This document shows positions 50,560-58,787 of a DNA stretch of 64,000 nt, in pieces. A model generated the notes under the pieces. That model was given only the letters and a program-made list of their open reading frames with translations. It did not search any database and was not told the DNA's origin. Each line of letters opens with the position of its first letter. Within the stretch, counting starts at the first letter, position 1. A program made the position numbers and the translations under genes. The stretch lies in the NCBI RefSeq assembly GCF_026340675.1, contig NZ_JAPEOX010000002.1, positions 1,860,001-1,924,000 on the forward strand, read 5' to 3'. Source of the stretch: Streptomyces sp. NBC_01264 (GTDB taxonomy: Bacteria > Actinomycetota > Actinomycetes > Streptomycetales > Streptomycetaceae).

Positions 50560-53070
50560 ATGACACTGCGGGACGGGGATCCGCGGGCGATCGGCGGGTA
50601 TGTCCTGATCGCCCGGCTGGGTTCCGGCGGGATGGGGACGGTGTACTCGGGGCGAGCCGCCTCGGGGCGGCTCGTCGCGGTGAAACTGGTGCACCAGCAG
50701 TTCGCCGACGACCCGGAGTTCCGGACCCGGTTCCGCCAGGAGGTGGCGGCCGCCCGGCGGGTGAGCGGCGCCTTCACCGCCGCGGTGGTGGATGCCGACC
50801 CGGACGCGGAGCGGCCCTGGATGGCCACCCAGCTGGTGCCGGGGCGGACCCTGGGCGCGCGGGTGAAGGCGGACGGGCCGCTGCGCGGGAACGCGCTGCG
50901 CGTGCTCGCGCTGGGCCTGGTGGAAGCGCTGCGCGAACTGCACACCACCGGGGTGATCCACCGCGACCTGAAGCCGGACAACGTCATGCTGACGGACGAC
51001 GGGCCGCGGGTCATCGACTTCGGGATCTCGCGGGCGGCCGGTCAGCAGACGCTGACCTCGACCGGGCAGATCCTGGGGACGCCGCCGTACATGTCGCCGG
51101 AGCAGTTGTCGGCCCCGGCGCGGGTGCGGGCCTCGTCGGACGTGTTCTCGCTGGGGTCGGTGCTGGTGTTCGCCGCGACCGGGCGGGGGCCCTTCGACGC
51201 GGAGTCGCACTACATGACGGCCTACCGCGTGGTGTCGGAGGCACCGGACATCGGCGAACTGGCCGATCCGCTACGGGCCGTGGTCGGGGCCTGCCTGGCC
51301 AAGGAGGCGGCCGCCCGGCCGGAACCGGACGAGCTGCTGGCCGTGCTGGCGCGGATCCCGGCGGCCGCCTGGGAGAATCCGCTCCGCGAGGACGGGGACC
51401 CCGGCGGGGAAGCCCGTAAGCCCTCCGGGGCCGGGACCTGGACCGGCTCGCGGGCGGGCGACGAGGCGGAGCCGGGTACGGCCGCGGGCGCCGTTGCCGG
51501 CGCACGTACGGACGCGGACGCCGACGGCACCGGAGGGGGCCCGGCGGGCCCGGCCGCCGCGTCCCCGGAGGGGACCCAGGACGCCGGCGGGCCGCTCACC
51601 CGGCCGTCGGGGCCCCCGACCGGCCCGGCCGGGCAGCCGGCGGCCCCGCGGCCCCGGCGGATGTCCGGGCCGCGCCGACGCGCCCTGCTCACCGGGGTAC
51701 TGGTGGCTTCGCTGCTGGTCGGCGGCGGGTACTACTTCGGGTACGCCCCGCGGGACGGCGGCGCCCGGGACGACGGCAAGGCACCCTCGTCGTCCGCCGG
51801 ACCCTCCGGGACACCCGGCCCCTCCGGCGCCGCGTCGCGTACGCCCTCCCAGCCGACGGCCACCGGGTCCCTCGCCCCGTACCTGGCCACCGACGGCGGC
51901 AGCCCGGGCGGCAGCCGTGCCTACGCGGACTCCCCCGCCCGGCGCCCCGCCGGGTGGCGGGCCTGGGACGGCATCAGGGAGATGGCGGCCTGCGTGTACG
52001 CGGCCTCGTCGCTGGTGTGCACGTCGCCCGGCACGAGCAAGGAGCTTCCCGGCGACGGGCTCAGCCGGTACGACGCGGCCACCGGCGAGCCGCTGTGGGG
52101 GCAGATGCTTCAGGACGCCGTGGACGGGCAGCCCCCGCTGGTGGCACCCGGGGCGGTGAGCGGGACCCACACGGTGATCGCGCCCGGCGACAAGGGGTTC
52201 ACCGCGCTGGACCTCGTCGAAGGCACGCCCCGCTGGGAGTTCCCCACCAAGGAGAAGCTGAAGCGGGCGGTCCTGGACGCGGACGGCAGCCGGGTCTTCG
52301 CGGTGAGCGCGTCCGGCACGGTCACCGCCCTGGAGACCCGGTACGGGAAGCTCCTGTGGCAGCAGAAGGTGTCCGGGTCCGAGGACGGCTACCCGGCGCT
52401 GCGGGTGGACAAGGACCGGGTGTACGTACAAGGGCGGACCCAGAAGGCCGACATGGGGTTCCAGACCTTCGTGACCGCCCTCGACGGGGCCACCGGGAAG
52501 AAGCTGCCGTTCGGGACTCCCCAGGACGGCACCCGGTTCTCGATGCCCGGGACCTGCGAGACCCGTGGGCTCACGCTGGCCAGGGACCTGTACGACGACA
52601 CCGTCCTGCTGTGCAGCAAGGAGAACGGGGCGGGTGTGCTGCGCGGTGAGCCGGCTCATCAGCGCAGCGCGGACCTCCCGTACGCGGGCATCACGCTGTC
52701 GGGGCCGGCGGTGGCCGGTGACAAGGTCTATCTGATGGCGACCGCGTCGGACGGCGAACCGGGCTTCATGGAACTCAACCAGGAGTCCGGCGGCGCCGTG
52801 TGGCGGATTCCGCTGGCCCGGGAGTGCACGGACCCGCAGCGCCCGGAGGCGGCGAACGCGGTGGTGGTGACCGGCGGGCTGGCGTACGTACGGTGCCGGA
52901 CCTCGGGCGTGGTCATCGACCTGGCCTCCCGCAAGCAGACCGCCCGCTTCACCGTCCCGGGCGGCGTCCGCCCCGGGACCGACGGCCCGTCCGGCTTCCT
53001 GGTGGTGGGCGGGATCGTCTTCACCCCGACCGCCAAGGGGTGGTCCGCCGTGGAACCCTCCCCCGTATAG
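50560..53070 (+). CDS. membrane Ser/Thr protein kinase with PQQ-like sensor domain
   Basis: Protein of 836 residues. The N-terminal Hanks-type kinase has LGSGGMGTVY, VAVKLVH, catalytic VIHRDLKPDN and VIDFGIS. A long Ala/Gly/Pro linker (about 290-385) is followed by one membrane helix (LLTGVLVASLLVGGGYYFGY). The extracellular ~450 residues have PQQ/beta-propeller repeats such as GEPLWGQM, GTPRWEF, GKLLWQQK and GAVWRIPL. It likely senses an external ligand and phosphorylates cytoplasmic proteins. The ATG at 50560 with GGGGCGGGA upstream is preferred to a GTG at 50521. Confidence 0.87.
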   Translation: MTLRDGDPRAIGGYVLIARLGSGGMGTVYSGRAASGRLVAVKLVHQQFADDPEFRTRFRQEVAAARRVSGAFTAAVVDADPDAERPWMATQLVPGRTLGARVKADGPLRGNALRVLALGLVEALRELHTTGVIHRDLKPDNVMLTDDGPRVIDFGISRAAGQQTLTSTGQILGTPPYMSPEQLSAPARVRASSDVFSLGSVLVFAATGRGPFDAESHYMTAYRVVSEAPDIGELADPLRAVVGACLAKEAAARPEPDELLAVLARIPAAAWENPLREDGDPGGEARKPSGAGTWTGSRAGDEAEPGTAAGAVAGARTDADADGTGGGPAGPAAASPEGTQDAGGPLTRPSGPPTGPAGQPAAPRPRRMSGPRRRALLTGVLVASLLVGGGYYFGYAPRDGGARDDGKAPSSSAGPSGTPGPSGAASRTPSQPTATGSLAPYLATDGGSPGGSRAYADSPARRPAGWRAWDGIREMAACVYAASSLVCTSPGTSKELPGDGLSRYDAATGEPLWGQMLQDAVDGQPPLVAPGAVSGTHTVIAPGDKGFTALDLVEGTPRWEFPTKEKLKRAVLDADGSRVFAVSASGTVTALETRYGKLLWQQKVSGSEDGYPALRVDKDRVYVQGRTQKADMGFQTFVTALDGATGKKLPFGTPQDGTRFSMPGTCETRGLTLARDLYDDTVLLCSKENGAGVLRGEPAHQRSADLPYAGITLSGPAVAGDKVYLMATASDGEPGFMELNQESGGAVWRIPLARECTDPQRPEAANAVVVTGGLAYVRCRTSGVVIDLASRKQTARFTVPGGVRPGTDGPSGFLVVGGIVFTPTAKGWSAVEPSPV

Positions 53071-53088
53071 GGGGTGTCCCGCGCAGGA

Positions 53089-53137
53089 CCGGCCGTGCGG
53101 CCGCCCGTCCCCCGTGGACGGGCGGCCGCACGGCCGG
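53089..53137. terminator. bidirectional terminator between kinase and DUF2690 genes
   Basis: A perfect 22-bp inverted repeat (CCGGCCGTGCGGCCGCCCGT and on) with a 5-base loop sits between two convergent genes. It should terminate transcripts from both sides. Confidence 0.85.
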
Positions 53138-53144
53138 GAGGGGC

Positions 53145-53555
53145 TCAGTACCAGCCGGTACACCGCACGGTGCCGGTGCTGTCGTTCTTGGCGCAGGCCC
53201 GCATCACGTAGCCCGCGTCGTTGTAGGCCGGGGTGTGGGTGTCGGCGCCGGACTGCACGGTGGTCACGCCCATCGGGCCGGTCCAGGTGCTGCCGCCGTT
53301 GCTGGACCGGTCCACCCACACCTGATCGCCCGGGTCGGCCGTGTAGATCCGGCCCCACGCGCAGCGCGTGGACGGGCTGTAGCGCAGCTCGATGTGGATG
53401 GAGTCGACCATGTTCGTCTTCTTCGTGACGGCGTCGCCGGTGGAGCAGGCCAGCACCCCGGTGCCCGCCGCTTGCGCGGTCGTGCCCGTGAGTCCGAGGC
53501 CGGTGAGCAGTGCGACGCCCGCCGTCAGGACGGCGGCCTTCTTGGTGAACTGCAT
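53145..53555 (-). CDS. DUF2690-family small secreted protein
   Basis: Protein of 136 residues with a signal peptide (QFTKKAAVLTAGVALLTGLG) cleaved near TAQA-AG. The mature ~105 residues contain four Cys and the DUF2690 hallmark IELRYSPSTRCAWGRIY, with acidic residues typical of secreted actinobacterial proteins. Its function is unknown; others of the family are found near protein kinases and in antibiotic responses. The start at 53555 has GGGGGA upstream. The next gene is divergent with about 210 bases between. Confidence 0.8.
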   Translation of the reverse strand: MQFTKKAAVLTAGVALLTGLGLTGTTAQAAGTGVLACSTGDAVTKKTNMVDSIHIELRYSPSTRCAWGRIYTADPGDQVWVDRSSNGGSTWTGPMGVTTVQSGADTHTPAYNDAGYVMRACAKNDSTGTVRCTGWY

Positions 53556-53763
53556 CGGTGATCCCCCTGTGTGGCGTCGAGGCGACCGGCACGCCGGGCG
53601 GCGTGCGGTCGGCGGAACACCCGTACGGTCCCCCGGACTCCCCCTGCCCGGCGTCAACCGCAGAGTGGACTCCAGGGGTAAACCCCTGCGTCAGTACGGC
53701 GCCCCCGCCCGCTACACCCCTGGTATGACGACCGCCCCCCGCGCCCCCGCGTAGGGTTCGCCG

Positions 53764-55071
53764 ATGCGCACCAGGGCCTGGCAGGCGGCTGACCGGTTCC
53801 GCTCCGTCGATCCCAGGCTGACCGACGCCCTACTGGCCCTGGGCCTGACCGGTGTCGCGGCCTTCACCGGGCCGAGGTACCACATGCCCGGCGCGCAGCC
53901 GTTCGACGCCGGCGCCTACCTGTTCACCGTGCTGGTCGGCCTTCCGCTCGCCGCGCGCAGGAGCTCTCCCGTACCCACGCTCATCGCCTGCTCCCTGGCC
54001 TACAGCGGGTACGTGGCCGCCGGGTACTCGCCCTCCCTCAACTTCTGGGGGCCCATGATCGCGTTCTACGGGGTCGCGGCCCGCCGTCCGCCCCGTACCG
54101 TCGCCGCGTGCGCGGCGCTCGCCGCGGCCGTCTACTTCTACACCGGGCTGGAGACTCTGGGGCCGATCGTGTCGGTGCTGCAGGCCCTGTGCGTGCCCGG
54201 GGTGGTGTGGGTGCTGGGCAACGGCGCCCGGCTGCTCGACGAGCGGAGCCGTCAGCTGGCCGCCGCCTCCGCCCAGTTGCACCGCGAGCAGGAGTGGCGG
54301 TCGCGCCGCGCGGTCTCCGAGGAGCAGCGGCGCATCGCCCGCGAGCTCCACGACATCGTGGCCCACCACATGTCCGTCATCAGCGTGCAGGCGGGGATGG
54401 CCGGTTACGTCTTCTCGACCGCACCGGACAAGGCCCGGGCGGCGCTCGGCACGATCGCCGAGACCAGCCAGGAGGGGCTGCGGGAACTGCGGCGCATGCT
54501 CACGCTGCTGCGCTCGGGCGGCGACGAGGAACCGGACGTCCTGCGCGGCGCGCCCGCGGACGAGGACGGCGCGGACGGGCGGACCCCGTACGCGCCGATG
54601 CCGCGCCTGGCAGGGCTCGCGGAGGCCGCGCAGCGGGTGCGGGCCACGGGCGTTCCCGTGGAGCTGAGGACGGGCGGCATCCCGCGGCCGTTGCCGCCGG
54701 GTGTGGAGCTGTGCGCGTACCGGGTGGTCCAGGAGGCCCTCACCAACGTCATCAAGCACGCTCCGTCGGCATGCGTCGAGGTTCTCGTCGTGTACCTCCC
54801 GGACGCCTTGGAGGTCACGGTCACCGACGACGGTGGCGGCGACGGCGGTGGCGGCCACGGCGGCGGCGCGGACGTCCGGGCGCGCCGACCAGATCCGGCC
54901 AACGTTGTCCCCGGACCGGGGCACGGGTTGATCGGCATGCACGAACGCGCGAGGCTCTACGGCGGAACAGTGGTCGTCGGCCCGCGGACCGAAGGGGGAT
55001 TCAGCGTGCACCTCGTGCTGCCGCTCACCACCGCGCGTCCCCTCGGTCCGGAGAACCGGCCGCCGGCATGA
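53764..55071 (+). CDS. NarL-type sensor histidine kinase
   Basis: Protein of 435 residues. Five hydrophobic segments lie between residues 20 and 155, then HisKA_3 motif EEQRRIARELHDIVAHHMSV with the phosphorylated His, and ATPase motifs VVQEALTNVIKHA and GHGLIGMHERARLYGG. A Gly-rich loop (about 355-370) replaces part of the usual lid. It should work with the regulator encoded next; the ATGA overlap confirms the pair. Confidence 0.88.
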   Translation: MRTRAWQAADRFRSVDPRLTDALLALGLTGVAAFTGPRYHMPGAQPFDAGAYLFTVLVGLPLAARRSSPVPTLIACSLAYSGYVAAGYSPSLNFWGPMIAFYGVAARRPPRTVAACAALAAAVYFYTGLETLGPIVSVLQALCVPGVVWVLGNGARLLDERSRQLAAASAQLHREQEWRSRRAVSEEQRRIARELHDIVAHHMSVISVQAGMAGYVFSTAPDKARAALGTIAETSQEGLRELRRMLTLLRSGGDEEPDVLRGAPADEDGADGRTPYAPMPRLAGLAEAAQRVRATGVPVELRTGGIPRPLPPGVELCAYRVVQEALTNVIKHAPSACVEVLVVYLPDALEVTVTDDGGGDGGGGHGGGADVRARRPDPANVVPGPGHGLIGMHERARLYGGTVVVGPRTEGGFSVHLVLPLTTARPLGPENRPPA

Positions 55072-55745
55072 TCCGGGTCCTCGTCGTCGACGACCAGATC
55101 CTGATCCGGGCCGGACTGGCGGCGCTGCTCCAGGCGGCACCCGGCATCGAGGTGGTCGGGGAGGCCGAGGACGGCGAGGACGCCGTGGTCCGCGCGGCCG
55201 CCACCCGCCCGGACGTGATCCTGATGGACATCCGGATGCCCGGCCTCGACGGCCCGGCCGCCACGGAGCGGATCCTCGCGGCAGCGGTGGACCCGCTGCC
55301 CCGGGTCCTCGTCCTGACCACCTTCGACCTCGACGAGTACGTGTACGCCGCCCTGCGCGCCGGGGCCTCCGGGTTCCTGCTGAAGGACACCGGCCCCGAG
55401 CGGCTCCTGGAGGCGGTCGCGGCGGTGGCCCGCGGCGACATGCTCTTCGCCCCGAGCGTGACGCGGCGCCTCATCGAGACCTACGTGAACCGCGCGGACC
55501 CGGTGCCGGACACCCCCGCCGCCCTCGACGCGCTCACCGCCCGCGAGCGGGAGGTACTGCGGCTGACGGCCCGCGGGCTGTCGAACACGGAGATCGCCGA
55601 GCTGCTCTTCATCAGCGAGGCCACCGTCAAGACCCACCTCAACCGCACCATGAGCAAACTGGCCCTGGACAGCCGCGCCCAGGCCGTCGTCGTGGCGTAC
55701 GAAACGGGTCTGGTCGTCCCGGGCGGCCCGGCCGGCCACGGCTGA
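55068..55745 (+). CDS. NarL/LuxR-family response regulator
   Basis: Protein of 225 residues with a complete receiver (VLVVDDQ acidic pair, phosphoacceptor in DVILMDIRMPG, Thr in VLTTFD, Lys in LLKDTGPERLL) and a LuxR-type helix-turn-helix (LTAREREVLRLTARGLSNTE, ISEATVKTHLNRTMSKL). It is the partner of the kinase it overlaps. Targets are unknown but might include the DUF2690 gene or the vWA operon that begins 58 bases downstream. Confidence 0.88.
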   Translation: MIRVLVVDDQILIRAGLAALLQAAPGIEVVGEAEDGEDAVVRAAATRPDVILMDIRMPGLDGPAATERILAAAVDPLPRVLVLTTFDLDEYVYAALRAGASGFLLKDTGPERLLEAVAAVARGDMLFAPSVTRRLIETYVNRADPVPDTPAALDALTAREREVLRLTARGLSNTEIAELLFISEATVKTHLNRTMSKLALDSRAQAVVVAYETGLVVPGGPAGHG

Positions 55746-55803
55746 GCCGCCCCCGGCGGGTGCTCGGTTTGGCTGGTGCGGGGAATCTCAATACGATCCG
55801 GCG

Positions 55804-57069
55804 ATGATCACTAGAAGATGGGTGAGGGCCAGTGCGTGCGGCCTGTTCGTCACCCTCGCTGCCGGGTTGTTCCCTGCAGGTGCCGCCGCCGGTGAACCGG
55901 TGGCGAAGGAAGCCCCCAAGGTCGAGTTGGTGCTGGACGTCAGCGGCTCGATGCGCGCGCAGGACATCGACGGGCAGACCCGGATGTCCGCCGCGAAACA
56001 GGCGTTCAACGAGGTGCTGGACGCGGTGCCCGAGGAAGTGCAGCTCGGCATACGGACCTTGGGCGCCAACTACCCCGGCCCCGACAAGAACCTCGGCTGC
56101 AAGGACACCAAGCAGCTCTATCCGGTCGGCCCCCTGGACCGGACCGAGGCCAAGACGGCGGTGGCCACACTGGCCCCCACCGGGTGGACGCCCATCGGCC
56201 CGGCGCTGCTCGGAGCCGCCGAGGACCTGAAGGGCGGTGACGCCAGCCGCCGGATCGTGCTCATCACCGACGGCGAGGACACCTGCGCCCCGCTCGACCC
56301 CTGCGAAGTGGCCCGGAGCATCGCGGCCCAGGGGATCCACCTGGTCATCGACACGCTCGGGCTCGTCCCCGACGCCAAGACCCGCGACCAGCTGATCTGC
56401 ATCGCCGAGGCCACCGGCGGCACGTACACCTCCGTGCAGCACAAGGCCGAACTGTCGGGCCGGGTGAAGCAGTTGGTGGGCCGTGCGGCCACACCGGTGG
56501 TCAATCCGGTGGCCACCGAGGGCGCCAAGCAGTGCGCGAGCGCACCGGAGTTGCAGCCCGGCCTCTACAGCGACCGCGAGAGCTTCGGCGAGCACCGCTG
56601 GTACCGGGTCTCCGTGCCGCCGGGCAAGGAGCTGCGCGCCTCGGTCAGCATCGGGGCCGACCGCGCCGTGAACAACGACTACGGAGTGCTGCTGCGCGCC
56701 ACGACGCGCAGCGGCCGGGAGATCGTACGCGGCCAGGAAGCCGGTGACGGGCGGACCGACCTGATCTCGTCCGGGCTGCGCTACCCCAAGGCCGGGAGCG
56801 CGGACGACGAGGAGCCGGCCGAGACCGTGTGCCTCCAGGTCAGCAACTCCTTCTCGGCCCCCGCCTCGGTGAAGACCACCCCGGGCATGCCGCTCGAGCT
56901 GACCATCGACGTGGTGGACGGTCCCGACGAGGCCTCCGACGTGGCCTCCTTCGGCCTCGGACGCGGCTGGTGGCTGCTCGGCGTACTGGCGCTCACCGGA
57001 CTCCTCGCCGGACTGGTGTGGGGCTGGGTCTCCCGCTGGCGTATCTCGGTCTGGAGGACCAACAACTGA
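55804..57069 (+). CDS. secreted, membrane-anchored vWA-domain protein
   Basis: Protein of 421 residues. A signal peptide (CGLFVTLAAGLFPAGAAAG) is followed by a vWA domain with an intact metal-binding site: DVSGS at 45-49 (DxSxS), Thr in TGWTPIGPAL, Asp in LITDGEDTC. A pre-peptidase-like beta-domain (about 240-375) and a C-terminal membrane helix (WWLLGVLALTGLLAGLVW) with a basic tail follow. It likely binds a protein partner outside the membrane. Its stop overlaps the next gene by one base, so the two act together. Confidence 0.85.
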   Translation: MITRRWVRASACGLFVTLAAGLFPAGAAAGEPVAKEAPKVELVLDVSGSMRAQDIDGQTRMSAAKQAFNEVLDAVPEEVQLGIRTLGANYPGPDKNLGCKDTKQLYPVGPLDRTEAKTAVATLAPTGWTPIGPALLGAAEDLKGGDASRRIVLITDGEDTCAPLDPCEVARSIAAQGIHLVIDTLGLVPDAKTRDQLICIAEATGGTYTSVQHKAELSGRVKQLVGRAATPVVNPVATEGAKQCASAPELQPGLYSDRESFGEHRWYRVSVPPGKELRASVSIGADRAVNNDYGVLLRATTRSGREIVRGQEAGDGRTDLISSGLRYPKAGSADDEEPAETVCLQVSNSFSAPASVKTTPGMPLELTIDVVDGPDEASDVASFGLGRGWWLLGVLALTGLLAGLVWGWVSRWRISVWRTNN

Positions 57070-57875
57070 TGAGTGCCGTGAGACGTGAACGAAACGACGG
57101 ATCCCGCACCGGCCGGCGCGTCCGGCGCGCACTGACCGCCGCCCTGCTCGTGGGCGGCGGCCTGCTCGGGGTGGCGGCCTCGCCGTCGCCGAGCCCGAGC
57201 GGCGGCAACGAGGCTCCGACCGAGGCCGGCACGGCCTTCCGTACCGCCACCCCGCTCCAGTTGGGCCAGGGGGCAACGGCCGAGGCCTCCACCGGCGACT
57301 ACCTCTACTGGGTGCTCCCCCTGGACTCGGGGCAGCGCGCCACCGTGCAGGCCTCGGTCACCCTGCCCGCCGCGGCGGGCAGGCACTCCGCCTCCACCTG
57401 GCAGCTCGACGTGTACGACGGCCTGCGCCGCCGCCAGCCCTGCACGTACGGCGCGCAGACCGGCACGGCCGCCAGGGACGCGGCGGCCGTCGACCTGTCC
57501 TGCACCCTGCGCCCGGTCCGCTCGGGCGCCGACCAGTGGGCCAACGACCCTCTGCCCGGGGCCTATTACCTCCGGCTCACGGTCACCGACCTCGCACAGG
57601 AGGACCTCGGCCAGCCCGTACGGGTCCGCGTGCGGGCACAGGCCCAGGACGTCGGCGGCGCCTACGCGGCCGACAACGCCCTGGCCGCACCGCTCGTCCC
57701 CGCCGCCGGCACGACGTCCACCATCGCGCCGGCCGACGGCTGGGCGGGCACCTGGTGGTCGGACCGCTGGCTCTGGACGGCGGCCGGCGGTGTGCTCGCC
57801 GCCCTCGCGGGCATCGGCGGCTACCGCCTGACCCGCGGCGCGGGCCGCCCGGGACGGGTACCGCCCACCGCCTGA
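57069..57875 (+). CDS. secreted/membrane protein, partner of the vWA protein
   Basis: Protein of 268 residues, not a family I can name. A signal-like helix near 18-38 precedes a Ser/Pro-rich stretch, then beta-rich extracellular sequence (YWVLPLDSGQRATVQASVTL, PGAYYLRLTVTD). The C-terminal helix (WLWTAAGGVLAALAGIGGYR) ends with a basic tail. The pre-peptidase-like beta pattern resembles the domain in the preceding vWA protein, and the one-base stop/start overlap indicates a coupled pair. Confidence 0.7.
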   Translation: MSAVRRERNDGSRTGRRVRRALTAALLVGGGLLGVAASPSPSPSGGNEAPTEAGTAFRTATPLQLGQGATAEASTGDYLYWVLPLDSGQRATVQASVTLPAAAGRHSASTWQLDVYDGLRRRQPCTYGAQTGTAARDAAAVDLSCTLRPVRSGADQWANDPLPGAYYLRLTVTDLAQEDLGQPVRVRVRAQAQDVGGAYAADNALAAPLVPAAGTTSTIAPADGWAGTWWSDRWLWTAAGGVLAALAGIGGYRLTRGAGRPGRVPPTA

Positions 57876-57882
57876 CCCACCA

Positions 57883-57916
57883 CCCGGGTGCGGGGCTTCC
57901 AGGCCCCGCACCCGGG
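57883..57916. terminator. terminator after the vWA operon
   Basis: Perfect 14-bp arms CCCGGGTGCGGGGC and GCCCCGCACCCGGG flank a 6-base loop, starting 7 bases after the stop of the preceding gene. Confidence 0.85.
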
Positions 57917-58021
57917 AATCCACGCGGCATCCACACACCGGAGCCGTTCCCTCCTCCGGGATTCGTCGAGATGATGCGCCACACACGCGTACACGCGTGC
58001 GCGCGCATCGGGGGGCGGCAC

Positions 58022-58786
58022 ATGAACGACGCTGAGGCACGGGGCGACCAGTACGACGACGAGTCGGAGGACTACGTCGCCTACTGGCAGGGGCGCGACT
58101 ACGAGCACGCGGCCGAGATAGCCGCGGTCAAACGGCTGATCGGCGACCGCCGTTACGGACTCGTCTGCGAAGTGGGCGGCGGATTCGGCCGGTTGAGCCC
58201 GGTCCTTAAGGAGTACGCGGACCGTGTCATGATGTGCGACCCGAGCGCCAAGCACGTGGCCATCGCCGGACGCCTGCTGGCCGACCGGCCCGGCATCACC
58301 GCGCACCACATGCGCCCAGGCCACCTTCCGCTCGACGACGGATCGGCCGATCTGGTCTCCATGATCCGCGTCATGCACCACATTCCCGATCCCGGCCCCA
58401 CGCTGCGCGAGATCGCGTGCGTACTGAGGCCCGGCGGCCGCGCCCTGATCGAGGTGGCCAACTCCGCGCACATCCTGAACAAACTGCGCTACGCGAAACG
58501 GCTGCGCGGTGTCCCGCGCGCGCCCGTGGACATCCGCTCCGCCGAGAAGGTGGCCGAGTTCAGCATCCCCTTCGTCAACCACCACCCCGACACCGTCGTA
58601 CGGCAGTTCGCGGAGGCCGGGCTGCGGGTCGAGGACAAGCTGTCCGTGTCCAACATGCGCAGCGGACGGCTGAAGCGGAGCGTGGGCGAGGACCGCCTGC
58701 TGGCGGTCGAGCAGCGCATCCAGAGCCCGCTGGCCGCCCTCAACTTCGGTCCGAGCCTGTTCTTCCTGCTCCGGCGGAGCGGGTAG
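58022..58786 (+). CDS. SAM-dependent methyltransferase (class I)
   Basis: Protein of 254 residues with a class I methyltransferase fold: motif I LVCEVGGGFGRLSP, motif II MCDPS, the Methyltransf_11-type HLPLDDGSADLVSMIRVMHH and LREIACVLRPGGRALIEVAN. The DDESEDYVAYWQGRDYEHAA start is family-like, and the ATG at 58022 follows GGGGGGCGG. The methyl acceptor is not known. It converges with the large gene of the conflict module with 1 base between the stops. Confidence 0.83.
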   Translation: MNDAEARGDQYDDESEDYVAYWQGRDYEHAAEIAAVKRLIGDRRYGLVCEVGGGFGRLSPVLKEYADRVMMCDPSAKHVAIAGRLLADRPGITAHHMRPGHLPLDDGSADLVSMIRVMHHIPDPGPTLREIACVLRPGGRALIEVANSAHILNKLRYAKRLRGVPRAPVDIRSAEKVAEFSIPFVNHHPDTVVRQFAEAGLRVEDKLSVSNMRSGRLKRSVGEDRLLAVEQRIQSPLAALNFGPSLFFLLRRSG

Positions 58787-58787
58787 C

